Shown: positions 36,418-45,532, counted from the stretch's first letter. The stretch: 64,000 bases of DNA from Yinghuangia elevatio (GCF_040649515.1 NZ_JBEZFP010000006.1:62001-126000), one strand, 5' to 3'. Program-made: numbers and translations. The notes: a model not told the origin generated them from the letters alone.

Positions 36418-38115
36418 GTGGGGTGGGGACGCGTGCTCTTCAGATGGCGGCGCCGGCATGAGCGCCACCTTGCCGCGTACCGGCTCCGGATCGAGGAAGA
36501 AGCGGCCGTGGCGAGCAAGGCGCTCGCCATACGGAACTCCTATCTGGCGCCCTACCAGCGAGATTCGGCCGAACCGGAGCCTGACCTTCCGTCAGAACAG
36601 GTTCCCTCCCGGGCGGTTGCCGCCGCCGTACGCCGGGACGAGCGCGAACGCGCGGCGATGCTCGCCGACCGGGCCCGGCAGCTCAGCCGGGCGGGGCGGC
36701 ATGTCGAGGCGTCCGCCCCGGCCCGCGCCGCGGTGCGCGTGCTGGGCGAACTCGCCGAACAGGACCCGGCCGAGCACTCCCCCGCACTGATCGACGCGCT
36801 GCGGGCGCTCGCCGCGGTGCTCGCCGGCGGCGGCCAGTACGGCGACGCCGTCAAGGTCGCGAACAACGCGGCGTCGCGCGCTCGCCGCCTCGCCGCCCTC
36901 GACGTGCACCGCCACCGCCCGCTGCTCGCCGCGACGTTGCGCGACCTCGGGGCACGGCTCGGCGACGCCGGGGAGTCGGACCGCGCGCTCGCCGTGCTGC
37001 ACGAGTGCGTCGAGGCGTACCGGACGCTCGCCGCCCGCTCGCCCGAGGAGCACCGCCCCGGACTGGCCGACGCCCTCGACGAGTTCGCCGGGCGCCTGGC
37101 CGCCACCGGGCTGGTCGAGGAGGCACTCGCGCTGTTCGACGAGGCCGCACACCTGCTGACGCTCGCCGACGCCGACGTACTCGCCCAGGTGACGACGCGT
37201 CAGGCGAACCTGTTGGCACGCGTCGGCCGCGTCGACGAGGCGATAGAAAGGGCGAGTTCGGCGGTACGCCTGAGACGGGCCCGCACCGAAAACGGTCCCA
37301 CCTCCGGCGACGACGCCCTCGCCTCCGCCTTGCAGAGTTTCGGCCTGCTGCTCAGCGGCGCCGCGCGCCACGACGACGCGGTCGAGGCGCTGGAGGAAGC
37401 GGTCTCGCTCCGGGCCCGGCGCGTCCGCGTCGACCCGGCCATCGCCCGGCGCCCCGAAGTCGCCGTCACCTACGCGGTCTACGGCCTGGTGCTGATCTCG
37501 GCCGACCGGCCCGCCGACGCGGTGCCGCCGCTTGCCGCCGCTCTCGGCGTCGGAACGGCACTGAACCTCCCGCAGGTCGTGGACATGGCCACCGACGCCC
37601 TCGTGCGCGCGCACGCCGCCGAGCCGGTCGCCGTACGCTCGCGCTGGCGCGCGGCCACGGGCGAGGACGCCCCGGCGTGGATCACCGGCTCGGGCGCGCG
37701 TACCGCGGCCGTTCAGCCGCCGCCCCCGCCGAACCCGACCCCGCCGCCACCACCACCGGCTCCGGCACCGCGGACCGCGGCGCCGGCCGCCGCTCCCCCG
37801 GTGGCACCCGCCGCACCGACACCTCCGCCCGTCCCCAGGCCGCCCGCACCGCCTCGTGTGCCCGCCTCCGCGGCCGGCCCGCCGCCCGGCAAGCCCCGCG
37901 GCGAGGCCGCTCCGACGCAAGCGGCACCCCCGGCCGCGGCACCACGCGCAGAATCGCCGGCCGAGCAGCAGGCGGAGCCGCAGCCGCCCTCCCCGGTGCC
38001 GCCGCAGCCCCGCCGGTCCGGCCGCCTCACCGCCGACCGCCTGACCCCCGAACGCCCGAAGCGCCGCCCCATCCCCTCCCCCGCCGCCCGTCCGCCCTCG
38101 GACGTCGACGTATAG
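36418..38115 (+). CDS. TPR-repeat protein with proline-rich tail
   Basis: The 565-residue product has a short basic N-terminus, then helical repeats from about residue 60 to 410 with the Ala/Leu pattern and GxxxxA-type turns of tetratricopeptide repeats (for example GRHVEASAPARAAVRVLGELAEQDP and GDAGESDRALAVLHECVEAYR). The last 130 residues are Pro/Ala-rich and disordered. It is probably a cytosolic protein-interaction scaffold. GTG at 36418 or 36433 could start. The gene is separate from its neighbours. Confidence 0.8.
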   Translation: MGWGRVLFRWRRRHERHLAAYRLRIEEEAAVASKALAIRNSYLAPYQRDSAEPEPDLPSEQVPSRAVAAAVRRDERERAAMLADRARQLSRAGRHVEASAPARAAVRVLGELAEQDPAEHSPALIDALRALAAVLAGGGQYGDAVKVANNAASRARRLAALDVHRHRPLLAATLRDLGARLGDAGESDRALAVLHECVEAYRTLAARSPEEHRPGLADALDEFAGRLAATGLVEEALALFDEAAHLLTLADADVLAQVTTRQANLLARVGRVDEAIERASSAVRLRRARTENGPTSGDDALASALQSFGLLLSGAARHDDAVEALEEAVSLRARRVRVDPAIARRPEVAVTYAVYGLVLISADRPADAVPPLAAALGVGTALNLPQVVDMATDALVRAHAAEPVAVRSRWRAATGEDAPAWITGSGARTAAVQPPPPPNPTPPPPPPAPAPRTAAPAAAPPVAPAAPTPPPVPRPPAPPRVPASAAGPPPGKPRGEAAPTQAAPPAAAPRAESPAEQQAEPQPPSPVPPQPRRSGRLTADRLTPERPKRRPIPSPAARPPSDVDV

Positions 38116-38157
38116 GGCCCCCGGTTCGCCAGGCCGCGTAGCGGCTCCGGATCCGCG

Positions 38158-39027
38158 CTACTCGGCGGCCGTCCGCTCCACCGGGATCCACAACTCCGCG
38201 TCCGCATAAGCCCCGTCGTCGGAAAGCCGGGTGCTGACGATCTCCGGCCCCGGACGGCTGCGGTACGGATTGGACGGGAACCACTGCGTGAACACGTCCC
38301 GCCACAGGTACTGCAGCGTCTCCGGGAACGGCCCCGAGTGCGCGAACACCGCCCAGGTGCCCGCCTCCACCGGCAGCGCGTCGAGGCCGTCCGGGACCGC
38401 CGCCCCGGTCACGACCCCGTGGTAGTAGTCGAGTTCGGTGCCCTCGGCCCGGGAGTCCGCCAGGTCGTCGCTCACGTTGACGAGACCGTGCGGCTCCTGG
38501 TCCGACAGCTCCTCGATGCGCCGCACCTCGGCGGGGTCGAGCCCCCGCATGAACTCGACGATCGCCGGGTTCATGCCCTCGTGCACCAGGGGCACCCGGG
38601 CCTTTCGGCCCACGAGGTTGAATGCGTCCTTCTCCACCAGCCGGTACCGCATGCTGCCGCTCCCTTCGATCACCAGGTGGAAGGAGAGGCGCTGCTGTGA
38701 CCGCAGGACCGCACCGGCGCCCCGCGCCTCGGCCGGCCCCACGCCGTGCACGGCCCGGAAGGCGCGGGCGAAGGCCTCGCCCGAGCCGTACCCGTACCGC
38801 ACCGCCACGTCGAGCAACGTCCGTTCCCGCGCCAGGACTTCGGCGGCCGCGACGGTGAGCCGGCGGCGCCGGACGTACTCCGACAGCGGCATCCCGGCCA
38901 GCGCGGAGAACATCCGTCGGAAGTGGTACTCCGTCGTCGCCGCGACACGCGCGAGCTCGCGTACGTCGATGTCCCCCGCGAGGTTCCGCTCGATGTGGTC
39001 CATCGCCTGATTGAGCCGGTCCAGCAC
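38158..39027 (-). CDS. AraC-family regulator with GyrI-like effector domain
   Basis: The 289-residue product has two N-terminal AraC helix-turn-helix motifs (about residues 1-100, DVRELARVAATTEYHFRRMFSALAG and TLLDVAVRYGYGSGEAFARAFRAVHG) and a C-terminal GyrI/SbmC-like domain (about residues 125-285) that binds small amphipathic ligands. This is the reverse of most AraC proteins and is found in drug-responsive activators such as Rob-type proteins. It is convergent with the TPR gene with only 42 bases between stops. Confidence 0.9.
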   Translation of the reverse strand: MLDRLNQAMDHIERNLAGDIDVRELARVAATTEYHFRRMFSALAGMPLSEYVRRRRLTVAAAEVLARERTLLDVAVRYGYGSGEAFARAFRAVHGVGPAEARGAGAVLRSQQRLSFHLVIEGSGSMRYRLVEKDAFNLVGRKARVPLVHEGMNPAIVEFMRGLDPAEVRRIEELSDQEPHGLVNVSDDLADSRAEGTELDYYHGVVTGAAVPDGLDALPVEAGTWAVFAHSGPFPETLQYLWRDVFTQWFPSNPYRSRPGPEIVSTRLSDDGAYADAELWIPVERTAAE

Positions 39028-39121
39028 GCCGCGCTCCTTCCCTCTTACGTCCCCACGCTAGGAAGGACCGGCCACCCGCCACCCGACATCCCGTGCCCGT
39101 TCCTGTCGGGGCGTCCAGCCG

Positions 39122-39691
39122 TCACACCGCCGGCGGGCGCGACACGTCGTAGGTGTCCCACTCGCCCTGCCAGAACGGGTCGAGCCCGCGCTCGTCGATG
39201 AACCGGCGTTCGATGTCGTGCACGGGGTACAGGGCCTGGATCGTCACCAGGTCCTCGCGCCCCGGCTCCCCGATGTCCACGCCCACCGCGTCGTCGCGCT
39301 CCACGACGGTCGACGCGAAGACGAAGAACGCCGTCATCTCGGTGTCCGGCGCGATCCGCCGGCCGAAGTCGATGGTGTTGCCGTACCCGAACGGGCACAC
39401 CCCGCGCAGTTGTTCGCCCAGCAGCCCGAGCGCGCGCGGCCACGCGGTGTCGAGCGACCGCACGCACAGCGACAGTTCGGCGGACCCGCCCACCCACTCG
39501 GGATGGTCGGCGAGCGAGACGCCGTACGTGAACGCCGTGGCCAGCCCGTCCTCCGGGAGGTCCGGGTACCACAGCACGGTGACCGGCAGCAGGTCCGGTC
39601 GCGTCGAGTCGACGCGGAAGACGACCGGGTCGTCCTCACCGGTCAGTAGATCGAGGTGGGCCGAGTACCGGTGCGCGCGACCATCTGCCAT
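39122..39691 (-). CDS. Suppressor-of-fused (SUFU) domain protein
   Basis: The 189-residue protein has the SUFU-domain pattern, including DHPEWVGGSAELSLCVRS and PFGYGNTIDFGRRIAPDTEMTAFFVF. In bacteria this fold is known from immunity proteins of polymorphic toxin systems, but no toxin gene is visible here. Its ATG overlaps the desaturase stop by one base (TGATG), so the two are translationally linked. Function is unknown. Confidence 0.85.
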   Translation of the reverse strand: MADGRAHRYSAHLDLLTGEDDPVVFRVDSTRPDLLPVTVLWYPDLPEDGLATAFTYGVSLADHPEWVGGSAELSLCVRSLDTAWPRALGLLGEQLRGVCPFGYGNTIDFGRRIAPDTEMTAFFVFASTVVERDDAVGVDIGEPGREDLVTIQALYPVHDIERRFIDERGLDPFWQGEWDTYDVSRPPAV

Positions 39692-40791
39692 CACCCCATC
39701 CTGCCGCCCCCACGGCCGCGACGGTGTGCGGCGCGCAGCGGGGCGCCGACGGCGTGCATGTGGGCGAGGGCCTGACGGTACGACTCGACCAGACCGGTCT
39801 CGGCGTACGCGACACCCAGCCGCGCGCAGTGCGCCCGGACGATCGGCCGCGCCTTGCGCAGGTTCCCGCGCGGCATGCTCGGCACGAGATGGTGCTCGAT
39901 CTGGTAGTTCAGCCCGCCGAGCATCCAGTCGGTGACCGGCCCGCCGCGCACGTTGCGCGAGGTGAGCACCTGGCGGCGCAGGTGGTCCCACGGCACGCCC
40001 GGTTCCGGCATCGGCATGCCCTTGTGGTTCGGGGCGAAGACCGCGCCCAGGTGCAGCCCGAACAGGGCGTGGTGGACCAGCACGAAGACCAGGGCCGTGG
40101 CGGGCGACATCGCGATCAGCAGCAGGGACGCGTACGCCGCGAAGTGCAGCGCCATCAGCGAGCCTTCGACGAGGCGTTCGCGCGGGGTCCGGTTGCGCAG
40201 GTCGACGACGCCGTTGACCTTGAGGTTGAGCCCTTCGAGGAGCAGCAGCGGGAAGAACAGCCGGGCCTGGTGGCGGGTCAACCAGCCCGCGAGGCCCCGG
40301 CGTCCGCCGGTCTGGTCGGCGTCCCACACCAGGACACCCACCGCGACGTCCGGGTCCTTGTCGCGGTGGTTCGGGTTGGCATGGTGTTTGTTGTGCTTGG
40401 CGTTCCACCACCCGGCGCTCATGCCGTTCATGAGGTTGCCGTGCAGCAGCGACATCGCCCGGTGGGTGCGGTGGCTGCCGCCGATCTGGCGGTGCCCGGC
40501 GTCGTGGCCGACGAAGGTGGCCCGGGCCGAGAACAGCGCGACCGGGACCGCGAGCAGCAGTTGCCACCACGTGTTTCCGAGCCACAGCACGGCGGCCCAG
40601 GTGGCGGCGAACAGGAGCAGGTTCACGGTGATGACGCGGAGGTAGTAGCCGGGCCGCCGGTCCATCAGCCGCGCGGCCTTCAGGTCGGCGAGCAGCGGCG
40701 CGAAGTCGCTCGCGGCGCGCTCGGATCGCGGGGCGGGCGGCGTACGCGGGGGCGGGGGTCGGTCGGCGGTCTGAACGGTGGCAGCAGGCAT
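39691..40791 (-). CDS. Membrane fatty-acid desaturase
   Basis: A 366-residue di-iron desaturase with the three histidine boxes HDAGH, HNKHH and QIEHH in order, separated by hydrophobic segments, as in linoleoyl-CoA and front-end desaturases. The ATG at 40791 (MPAATVQT) is preceded by AGGGA with a 5-base spacer, so the longer upstream frame (from 40848) is rejected. The first 40 residues are Pro-rich. It would introduce double bonds into membrane lipids and leads the pair with the SUFU protein. Confidence 0.93.
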   Translation of the reverse strand: MPAATVQTADRPPPPRTPPAPRSERAASDFAPLLADLKAARLMDRRPGYYLRVITVNLLLFAATWAAVLWLGNTWWQLLLAVPVALFSARATFVGHDAGHRQIGGSHRTHRAMSLLHGNLMNGMSAGWWNAKHNKHHANPNHRDKDPDVAVGVLVWDADQTGGRRGLAGWLTRHQARLFFPLLLLEGLNLKVNGVVDLRNRTPRERLVEGSLMALHFAAYASLLLIAMSPATALVFVLVHHALFGLHLGAVFAPNHKGMPMPEPGVPWDHLRRQVLTSRNVRGGPVTDWMLGGLNYQIEHHLVPSMPRGNLRKARPIVRAHCARLGVAYAETGLVESYRQALAHMHAVGAPLRAAHRRGRGGGRMG

Positions 40792-40828
40792 GGACGTCCC
40801 TGGGATCGGCGTGGTGGGAGGCGGCTTA

Positions 40829-40854
40829 GGAGCACGGCTTCGGAGCACGGCTTC
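40829..40854. repeat. Direct repeat of 13 bp upstream of the desaturase
   Basis: GGAGCACGGCTTC occurs twice in tandem (40829-40841 and 40842-40854), with degenerate GGxxxGGCTTC copies continuing to about 40915. It lies 38 bases upstream of the desaturase start, in its probable promoter. Confidence 0.6.
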
Positions 40855-40993
40855 AAAGCGCGCTGGAAGGACTTGCGAGGACTTCGGAGGGGCTTCGCGG
40901 ATGGCTTCCGGTGGGCCGGCCCTCGGCGTGGTCGTGGTTCCACACTAGGCAGCCGCCGGGGACGGGGCGATCCTGCTGGCCCCCCAATCCCGA

Positions 40994-41033
40994 TGGCCCC
41001 CGCCCCCCGGGAAACCGGGGGTCGGGGGCCATG
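40994..41033. terminator. Hairpin after the VOC gene, GAAA tetraloop
   Basis: Outer arms ATGGCCCCCG/CGGGGGCCAT and inner CCCCCGG/CCGGGGG around a GAAA loop. It lies 21 bases after the VOC gene stop on the minus strand. Confidence 0.8.
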
Positions 41034-41053
41034 GACGCGGCCGGGGTCCTGTG

Positions 41054-41431
41054 TTACGCGTACGGGCGCGTGATGATCTCCATGGCGTGGCCCGCCGGGT
41101 CGAAGAAGTACAGGCCGCGTCCGCCGTGGTGGTGGTTGATCTCCCCCGCGCTCTGCAGCCGGGGGTCCGCGTAGTACGTGATCCCGCGCTCGCGGATCCG
41201 CGCGAACGCCGCGTCGAAGACCTCGTCCGAGACGAGGAACGCGTAGTGCTGTGTGCTGATCGACTCCGCCGGAACGGTCGCGAAGTCCAGCGTGACCCCG
41301 TTTGCGGTGTCGACGGGGAGGAACACCCCGGTTTCCGGCCCGACTTCCAAGCCCAGGATCCCGGCCAGGAATTCGGCCGACTCCCGCTTGTCCAGGGCGT
41401 GCACGATCGTGTGGTTCAACTCGACTGACAT
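41054..41431 (-). CDS. VOC-superfamily (glyoxalase/dioxygenase-like) protein
   Basis: The 125-residue protein has the paired beta-alpha-beta-beta-beta units of vicinal-oxygen-chelate proteins: LNHTIVHALDKRESAEFLAGILG, then HYAFLVSDEVFDAAFARIRERG and GRGLYFFDPAGHAMEIIT. The candidate metal ligands are His in the first unit, His in HYAFLV and Glu in MEIIT. The substrate is unknown. The ATG at 41431 (MSVELNHT) has GGAGG 10 bases upstream and matches the family start. Confidence 0.87.
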   Translation of the reverse strand: MSVELNHTIVHALDKRESAEFLAGILGLEVGPETGVFLPVDTANGVTLDFATVPAESISTQHYAFLVSDEVFDAAFARIRERGITYYADPRLQSAGEINHHHGGRGLYFFDPAGHAMEIITRPYA

Positions 41432-41604
41432 GGGTGGCATGCCTCCGCAAGGCACTCCCAGCACCTCCATGCCTCACCCGGACGGTGACCGGCACGCGAT
41501 GCTGCGTTGTCGATCGTACGCACCCGGCGCGCGATGGCAACCACCTCCCGCGTCCCGCCCCGGCGCGATCCGGGCCGGCGGCCGGCGGCGGTCGACCGGC
41601 GGCG

Positions 41605-42225
41605 TCAGTCGGCGGCGGTCGCCGCGGCCGGTGCCGCACGGCGGCGCCGACGCAGGAAGTACCAGGTCCCACCGCCGAGGGCGGCGGCCCCCAGGGCCGC
41701 ACCGCCGAACAGCGTGAACGTCCCCACCCCGGACGAGGAGGCGAGTTCCGCACGGGGGATCTGATCGAGGTCGGTCGAGCACACGATCGGCACCGTGCTG
41801 CCGGCCAGCCGCGCGCACGCGGTGGACGCGATGCCGTTGCCGGGCGGGAGCGTGTCGACGCGTGCCTTGACCGTGCGCACCACCTCCTGGCCCACCGGCA
41901 GGTCGACGGTCCAGGTGATCTGCCCGTCGGCGCCGGTGGTTCCGCCGTCGGCGGAGCCCACCAGCGTGGTGCCGCCCGGCAGCGCCTCGGTGACCGCCAT
42001 GCCGTTGAGGTCCGTCGAACCGAGGTTGCGCAGCCGGATCGTGTACGTGTGGACCTGCCCAGGCCGCGTCTTGACGCTGCCGTCGTCCACCTTGATCGAC
42101 AGCGCCGGGCGCGACGGCGTGGGCAGCGTCTCGGCGCCGGCCGACGGTCCCGTGGCGGTCAGCAGGCCGCCCGCACCCGCGAGGACGGCGGCGGAAGCGG
42201 CGGCGGCGATGCGGTGGTGGGCCAC
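41605..42225 (-). CDS. Secreted DUF11 repeat protein with C-terminal membrane anchor
   Basis: The 206-residue product has a Sec signal peptide (about 1-31, cleaved near SAGAET), one DUF11/conserved-repeat domain (about 40-125, with HTYTIRLRNLGSTDLNGMAVTEALPGGTTLVG), two cysteines in the later part, and a C-terminal hydrophobic helix followed by an RRRRRR tail. No LPxTG sorting motif is seen, so it is probably membrane-anchored outside the cell. Function is unknown. Confidence 0.82.
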   Translation of the reverse strand: MAHHRIAAAASAAVLAGAGGLLTATGPSAGAETLPTPSRPALSIKVDDGSVKTRPGQVHTYTIRLRNLGSTDLNGMAVTEALPGGTTLVGSADGGTTGADGQITWTVDLPVGQEVVRTVKARVDTLPPGNGIASTACARLAGSTVPIVCSTDLDQIPRAELASSSGVGTFTLFGGAALGAAALGGGTWYFLRRRRRAAPAAATAAD

Positions 42226-42364
42226 GGTGCACTCCTGCGGCGGTGATCGTACGACGTGATCACCGATCAGTGTGCTGAACGTGCCGGCTCCGCCGCGGGA
42301 CGCGCGGCCGCGGTTCGGCCGTCAGGGCGACCACGTCACCCGTTCGGCGTCGCGGACGGAGACA

Positions 42365-42417
42365 CCGCGGGGGCGCGTCCGGCACGGCATGGATCCGTAC
42401 CGGACGCGCCCCCGCGG
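42365..42417. terminator. Long hairpin after the RbpA-family gene
   Basis: Perfect 18-bp arms CCGCGGGGGCGCGTCCGG and its complement, with a second inner ACGG/CCGT stem. It lies 22 bases after the stop of the RbpA-family gene. Confidence 0.88.
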
Positions 42418-42439
42418 GAACGCACGAAGCGATGGACGC

Positions 42440-42775
42440 TCAGATCTCGCCGCGCAGCTTCGCGAGGGCCTCGGCGAGGATCGCCTCGCCGTCCGCGTCG
42501 CTGCGGCGCTCGCGCACATACGCGAGGTGGGTCTTGTAGGGCTCGGTACGCGGCGCGTCCGGCGGGTTCTCGCTGTCCTGCCCCGCGGGCAGGCCGCAGC
42601 GCGGGCAGTCCCAAGTCTCGGGCACCTGTGCGTCGGTCGCGAAGCTCGGCTGGGTCTCGTGCTTGTTGGCACACCAGAACGAGATACGCAGACGGGGGGC
42701 CGCCTCGCCGCGCTCGGCCTCACCCATCGGGCCCGCACCGACTCGGCTCCCACGGATGGCGTTGCCACTTGCCAC
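42440..42775 (-). CDS. rbpA: RbpA-family RNA polymerase-binding protein
   Basis: RbpA binds RNA polymerase and the housekeeping sigma factor, stabilises open complexes and affects rifampicin tolerance. The 111-residue size, the N-terminal disordered tail, the zinc-binding FWCANKHE and CPRCG segments, and the C-terminal sigma-interacting EPYKTHLAYVRERRSDADGEAIL all match. Some streptomycetes have a second RbpA-like gene beside secG, so this may be the paralogue rather than the principal RbpA. The start is ATG 42775. Confidence 0.9.
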   Translation of the reverse strand: MASGNAIRGSRVGAGPMGEAERGEAAPRLRISFWCANKHETQPSFATDAQVPETWDCPRCGLPAGQDSENPPDAPRTEPYKTHLAYVRERRSDADGEAILAEALAKLRGEI

Positions 42776-43039
42776 GGTTCAAACTCCCCTTGGATCTGAA
42801 GGTCGCGCGCCCGGTCGCGCGGCTCGTAATGCACCCCGGACCACGGCCGGGAGGCTGCCTCGCGAAACAGTGTACGTGCGCTCCGCCCGAGCGTGAACCG
42901 CGTCCCGAACGCTTTCCGACACGGCGTCAGGAAGCGTACGCAGACTGGGACATCGTGTGTACCACGAGAAACGCCAGGGATGGGGCGAAACCAAAAGAAC
43001 CGTGGGCGGCGCACCCGGCACCGCGCACCGCCGCGCCGG

Positions 43040-43270
43040 CTACTCCTTGAGCAGCAGGCCCAGCACCACGATGCAGACGAACCAAAGCGAGCCCACGATG
43101 ATCGTGAGCCGGTCGAGGTTCTTCTCCACGACCGACGAACCGCCCAGCGAGGACGACATGCCGCCGCCGAACAGGTCGGACAGACCTCCGCCCTTGCCCT
43201 TGTGCAGCAGGACAAGCAGCACCATGAGGGCGCTGCAGATGATCAGGGCGATCGAGAACGCGAGCTCCAC
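43040..43270 (-). CDS. secG: Preprotein translocase subunit SecG
   Basis: A small membrane subunit of the SecYEG channel. The 76-residue product has two hydrophobic helices separated by the typical HKGKGGGLSDLFGGG loop. The GTG at 43270 (MELAFSIAL) is chosen because the N-terminus of known SecG begins there; AAGGAG lies 12 bases upstream, a long spacing. It is in the conserved gap-pgk-tpiA-secG order with no linking overlap. Confidence 0.9.
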   Translation of the reverse strand: MELAFSIALIICSALMVLLVLLHKGKGGGLSDLFGGGMSSSLGGSSVVEKNLDRLTIIVGSLWFVCIVVLGLLLKE

Positions 43271-43373
43271 GGCCTGGTCCAACTCCTTTTCGGAGAGTGT
43301 TCGCGCGCGTGCGTGCACGGAACGCTCTGCGGGACGCGCGGCCAGGGATTCCTGGCCTCGGACAGGGTACGCC

Positions 43374-43421
43374 GTTCTCCCGCCCGGATGGGAACCCGAA
43401 AGGTAACCCGGACGGGAGAAC
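43374..43421. terminator. Hairpin after tpiA
   Basis: GTTCTCCCG pairs with CGGGAGAAC (9 bp), followed after one mismatch by CCGG/CCGG. It lies 23 bases after the tpiA stop and before secG on the same strand. Confidence 0.65.
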
Positions 43422-43443
43422 CGACGACAAGCCTGTGACGTGC

Positions 43444-44265
43444 CTAACCTACGGCCTGGTCACGGAAGCGGACCAGCTTGACGAACTCCTCGGCCTCCAG
43501 GCTGGCACCGCCGACCAGGCCGCCGTCGATGTCCGGCTTGGCCATCAGGCCCGCGACGTTCGACGACTTGACCGAGCCGCCGTACAGCACGCGGACCTTG
43601 TCGGCCAGCTCGGCGTCGTAGAGTTCGGCGAGCCGGGCACGGATCGCCCCGCACACCTCCTGCGCGTCCTCGGGCGTCGCGACCTCGCCGGTGCCGATGG
43701 CCCACACCGGCTCGTACGCGATCACGACGCGCTCGGCCTCCGCGGCCTTGATCCCGGCCAGGGCGCCGTCGAGCTGCGCGAGCGTGTGCGCGACGTGGCC
43801 GCCGGCCTTGCGGACCTCGAGGCCCTCGCCGACACACACGATCGGCGTGATGTTGTGCGCGAACGCCGCCTTGGCCTTGGCGTTGACGATCTCGTCGGTC
43901 TCCGCGTGGTACTGCCGGCGCTCCGAGTGGCCGACGGTGACATACGTGCACTTGAGCTTCGCGAGCATCGAGCCCGCGATCTCGCCGGTGTACGCGCCGC
44001 CGGTGTGCTGCGAGACGTCCTGCGCGCCGAAGACGATGCGCAGCTTGTCGCCGTCGACGAGCGTCTGCACCGAGCGCAGGTCGGTGAACGGCGGCAGCAC
44101 CGCGACCTCGACCTGGTCGAAGTCCTTGTCGTCCAGCGCGAAGGCGAGCTTCTGCACGAGGGCGATGGCCTCAAGGTGGTTGAGGTTCATCTTCCAGTTG
44201 CCGGCCATCAGGGGCAGTCGGCCGGTCACCGGGGTTCCGCCGGAGTTCTTCTTGATCACGGACAT
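43444..44265 (-). CDS. tpiA: Triosephosphate isomerase
   Basis: Interconverts dihydroxyacetone phosphate and glyceraldehyde 3-phosphate. The 273-residue length is typical of actinobacteria. Active-site elements are the Lys of GNWKMN near residue 26, His of VGHSERR, the catalytic Glu of AYEPVWAIGTG and the phosphate loop YGGSVKSSN. It follows pgk by 5 bases and is probably translated from the same message. Confidence 0.97.
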   Translation of the reverse strand: MSVIKKNSGGTPVTGRLPLMAGNWKMNLNHLEAIALVQKLAFALDDKDFDQVEVAVLPPFTDLRSVQTLVDGDKLRIVFGAQDVSQHTGGAYTGEIAGSMLAKLKCTYVTVGHSERRQYHAETDEIVNAKAKAAFAHNITPIVCVGEGLEVRKAGGHVAHTLAQLDGALAGIKAAEAERVVIAYEPVWAIGTGEVATPEDAQEVCGAIRARLAELYDAELADKVRVLYGGSVKSSNVAGLMAKPDIDGGLVGGASLEAEEFVKLVRFRDQAVG

Positions 44266-44270
44266 GCGCT

Positions 44271-45458
44271 TCAGCCCTCCAGGGCGTCGAGGCCGGGCAG
44301 GGTCTTGCCCTCAAGGTATTCGAGGCTCGCGCCGCCACCGGTGGAGATGTGACCGAACGCGTTCTCGTCGAAACCGAGCGTACGCACCGCGGCGGCCGAA
44401 TCGCCGCCGCCGACCACGGTGAAGGCGTCCGAGTCGACGAGCGCCTGTGCGACGGCACGGGTGCCGCCCGCGTACGGAGCCATCTCGAACACGCCCATCG
44501 GACCGTTCCAGAAGACCGTGCGCGCGTCGGCCAGCTTCTCGGCGAACAGATCGCCGGAATCCGGGCCGATGTCCAGGCCCATGCGGTCGGCCGGGATCGC
44601 GTCCGCGGCGACGACCGAGTGGTCGGCGTCGGCGGCGAAGGCGGTCGCGGCGACGATGTCGACCGGCAGCACGAACTCGACGCCGTTCTCCTCGGCCCGG
44701 CGCAGGTACTCGCGCACGGTGTCGAGCTGGTCCTTCTCCAGCAGCGACGTGCCGACCTCGCGGCCCTGCGCGGCCAGGAACGTGAAGACCATGCCGCCGC
44801 CGATCAGGATGCGGTCGGCCTTGCCCAGCAGGTTGTCGATGACGCCGAGCTTGTCGGAGACCTTCGAGCCGCCGAGCACGACCGCGTACGGCCGCTCGAC
44901 CTTCTCGGTGAGCCGCGTGAGCACGTCGAGTTCGGCGGCGATCAGCAGGCCCGCGGCGTGCGGGAGCTTGCGCGCCACGTCGTACACCGACGCGTGCTTG
45001 CGGTGCACCGCGCCGAAGCCGTCGCCGACGTAGAGGTCCGCGAGCGACGCGAGCGCGTCCGCGAACAGCCCGCGCTCCTCGTCGTCCTTGCTGGTCTCGG
45101 CGGCGTTGAAGCGCACGTTCTCCAGGAGTGCCACGTCGCCGTCGCCGAGGGAGGCGACGGTCGCCCGGGCGCTGTCGCCGACCGTGTCGGTGGCGAACGC
45201 GACCGGCCGGCCCAGCAGTTCGCCGAGGCGCGCGGCGACCGGGGCCAGCGAGTAGGCCGAATTGGGCTCGCCCTTGGGGCGGCCGAGGTGCGCCGTCACG
45301 ACGACGCGGGCGCCGCGCTCGGCGAGGGTCCTGATGGTCGGCACGCTCGCGCGGATGCGGCCGTCGTCCGTGATCGCGGTGCCGTCCAGCGGCACGTTCA
45401 GGTCGGCGCGGACGAGCACGCGCTTACCGGCGACGTCGAGGTCGTCGATGGTCTTCAT
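44271..45458 (-). CDS. pgk: Phosphoglycerate kinase
   Basis: Transfers phosphate from 1,3-bisphosphoglycerate to ADP. The 395-residue protein shows RADLNVPLDG at residue 18, the nucleotide-binding GGSKVSDKL segment and the C-terminal GGGDSAAAVR loop. It lies 293 bases after gap, from which a hairpin and a repeat block separate it, so it may have its own promoter; tpiA follows. Confidence 0.97.
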   Translation of the reverse strand: MKTIDDLDVAGKRVLVRADLNVPLDGTAITDDGRIRASVPTIRTLAERGARVVVTAHLGRPKGEPNSAYSLAPVAARLGELLGRPVAFATDTVGDSARATVASLGDGDVALLENVRFNAAETSKDDEERGLFADALASLADLYVGDGFGAVHRKHASVYDVARKLPHAAGLLIAAELDVLTRLTEKVERPYAVVLGGSKVSDKLGVIDNLLGKADRILIGGGMVFTFLAAQGREVGTSLLEKDQLDTVREYLRRAEENGVEFVLPVDIVAATAFAADADHSVVAADAIPADRMGLDIGPDSGDLFAEKLADARTVFWNGPMGVFEMAPYAGGTRAVAQALVDSDAFTVVGGGDSAAAVRTLGFDENAFGHISTGGGASLEYLEGKTLPGLDALEG

Positions 45459-45532
45459 GGGTTCGGATCATCCTCATGGGTTCGGGGCGCTGAGGGAGGC
45501 GGCCCGGGTCGAACCTTCTGTCGGGTGGTACG

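Noticed and set aside
27000..42200. A biosynthetic gene cluster or prophage in the accessory region.
   Set aside because: There are no core synthase, phage structural, integrase or transposase genes, only scattered regulators, transporters and single enzymes.
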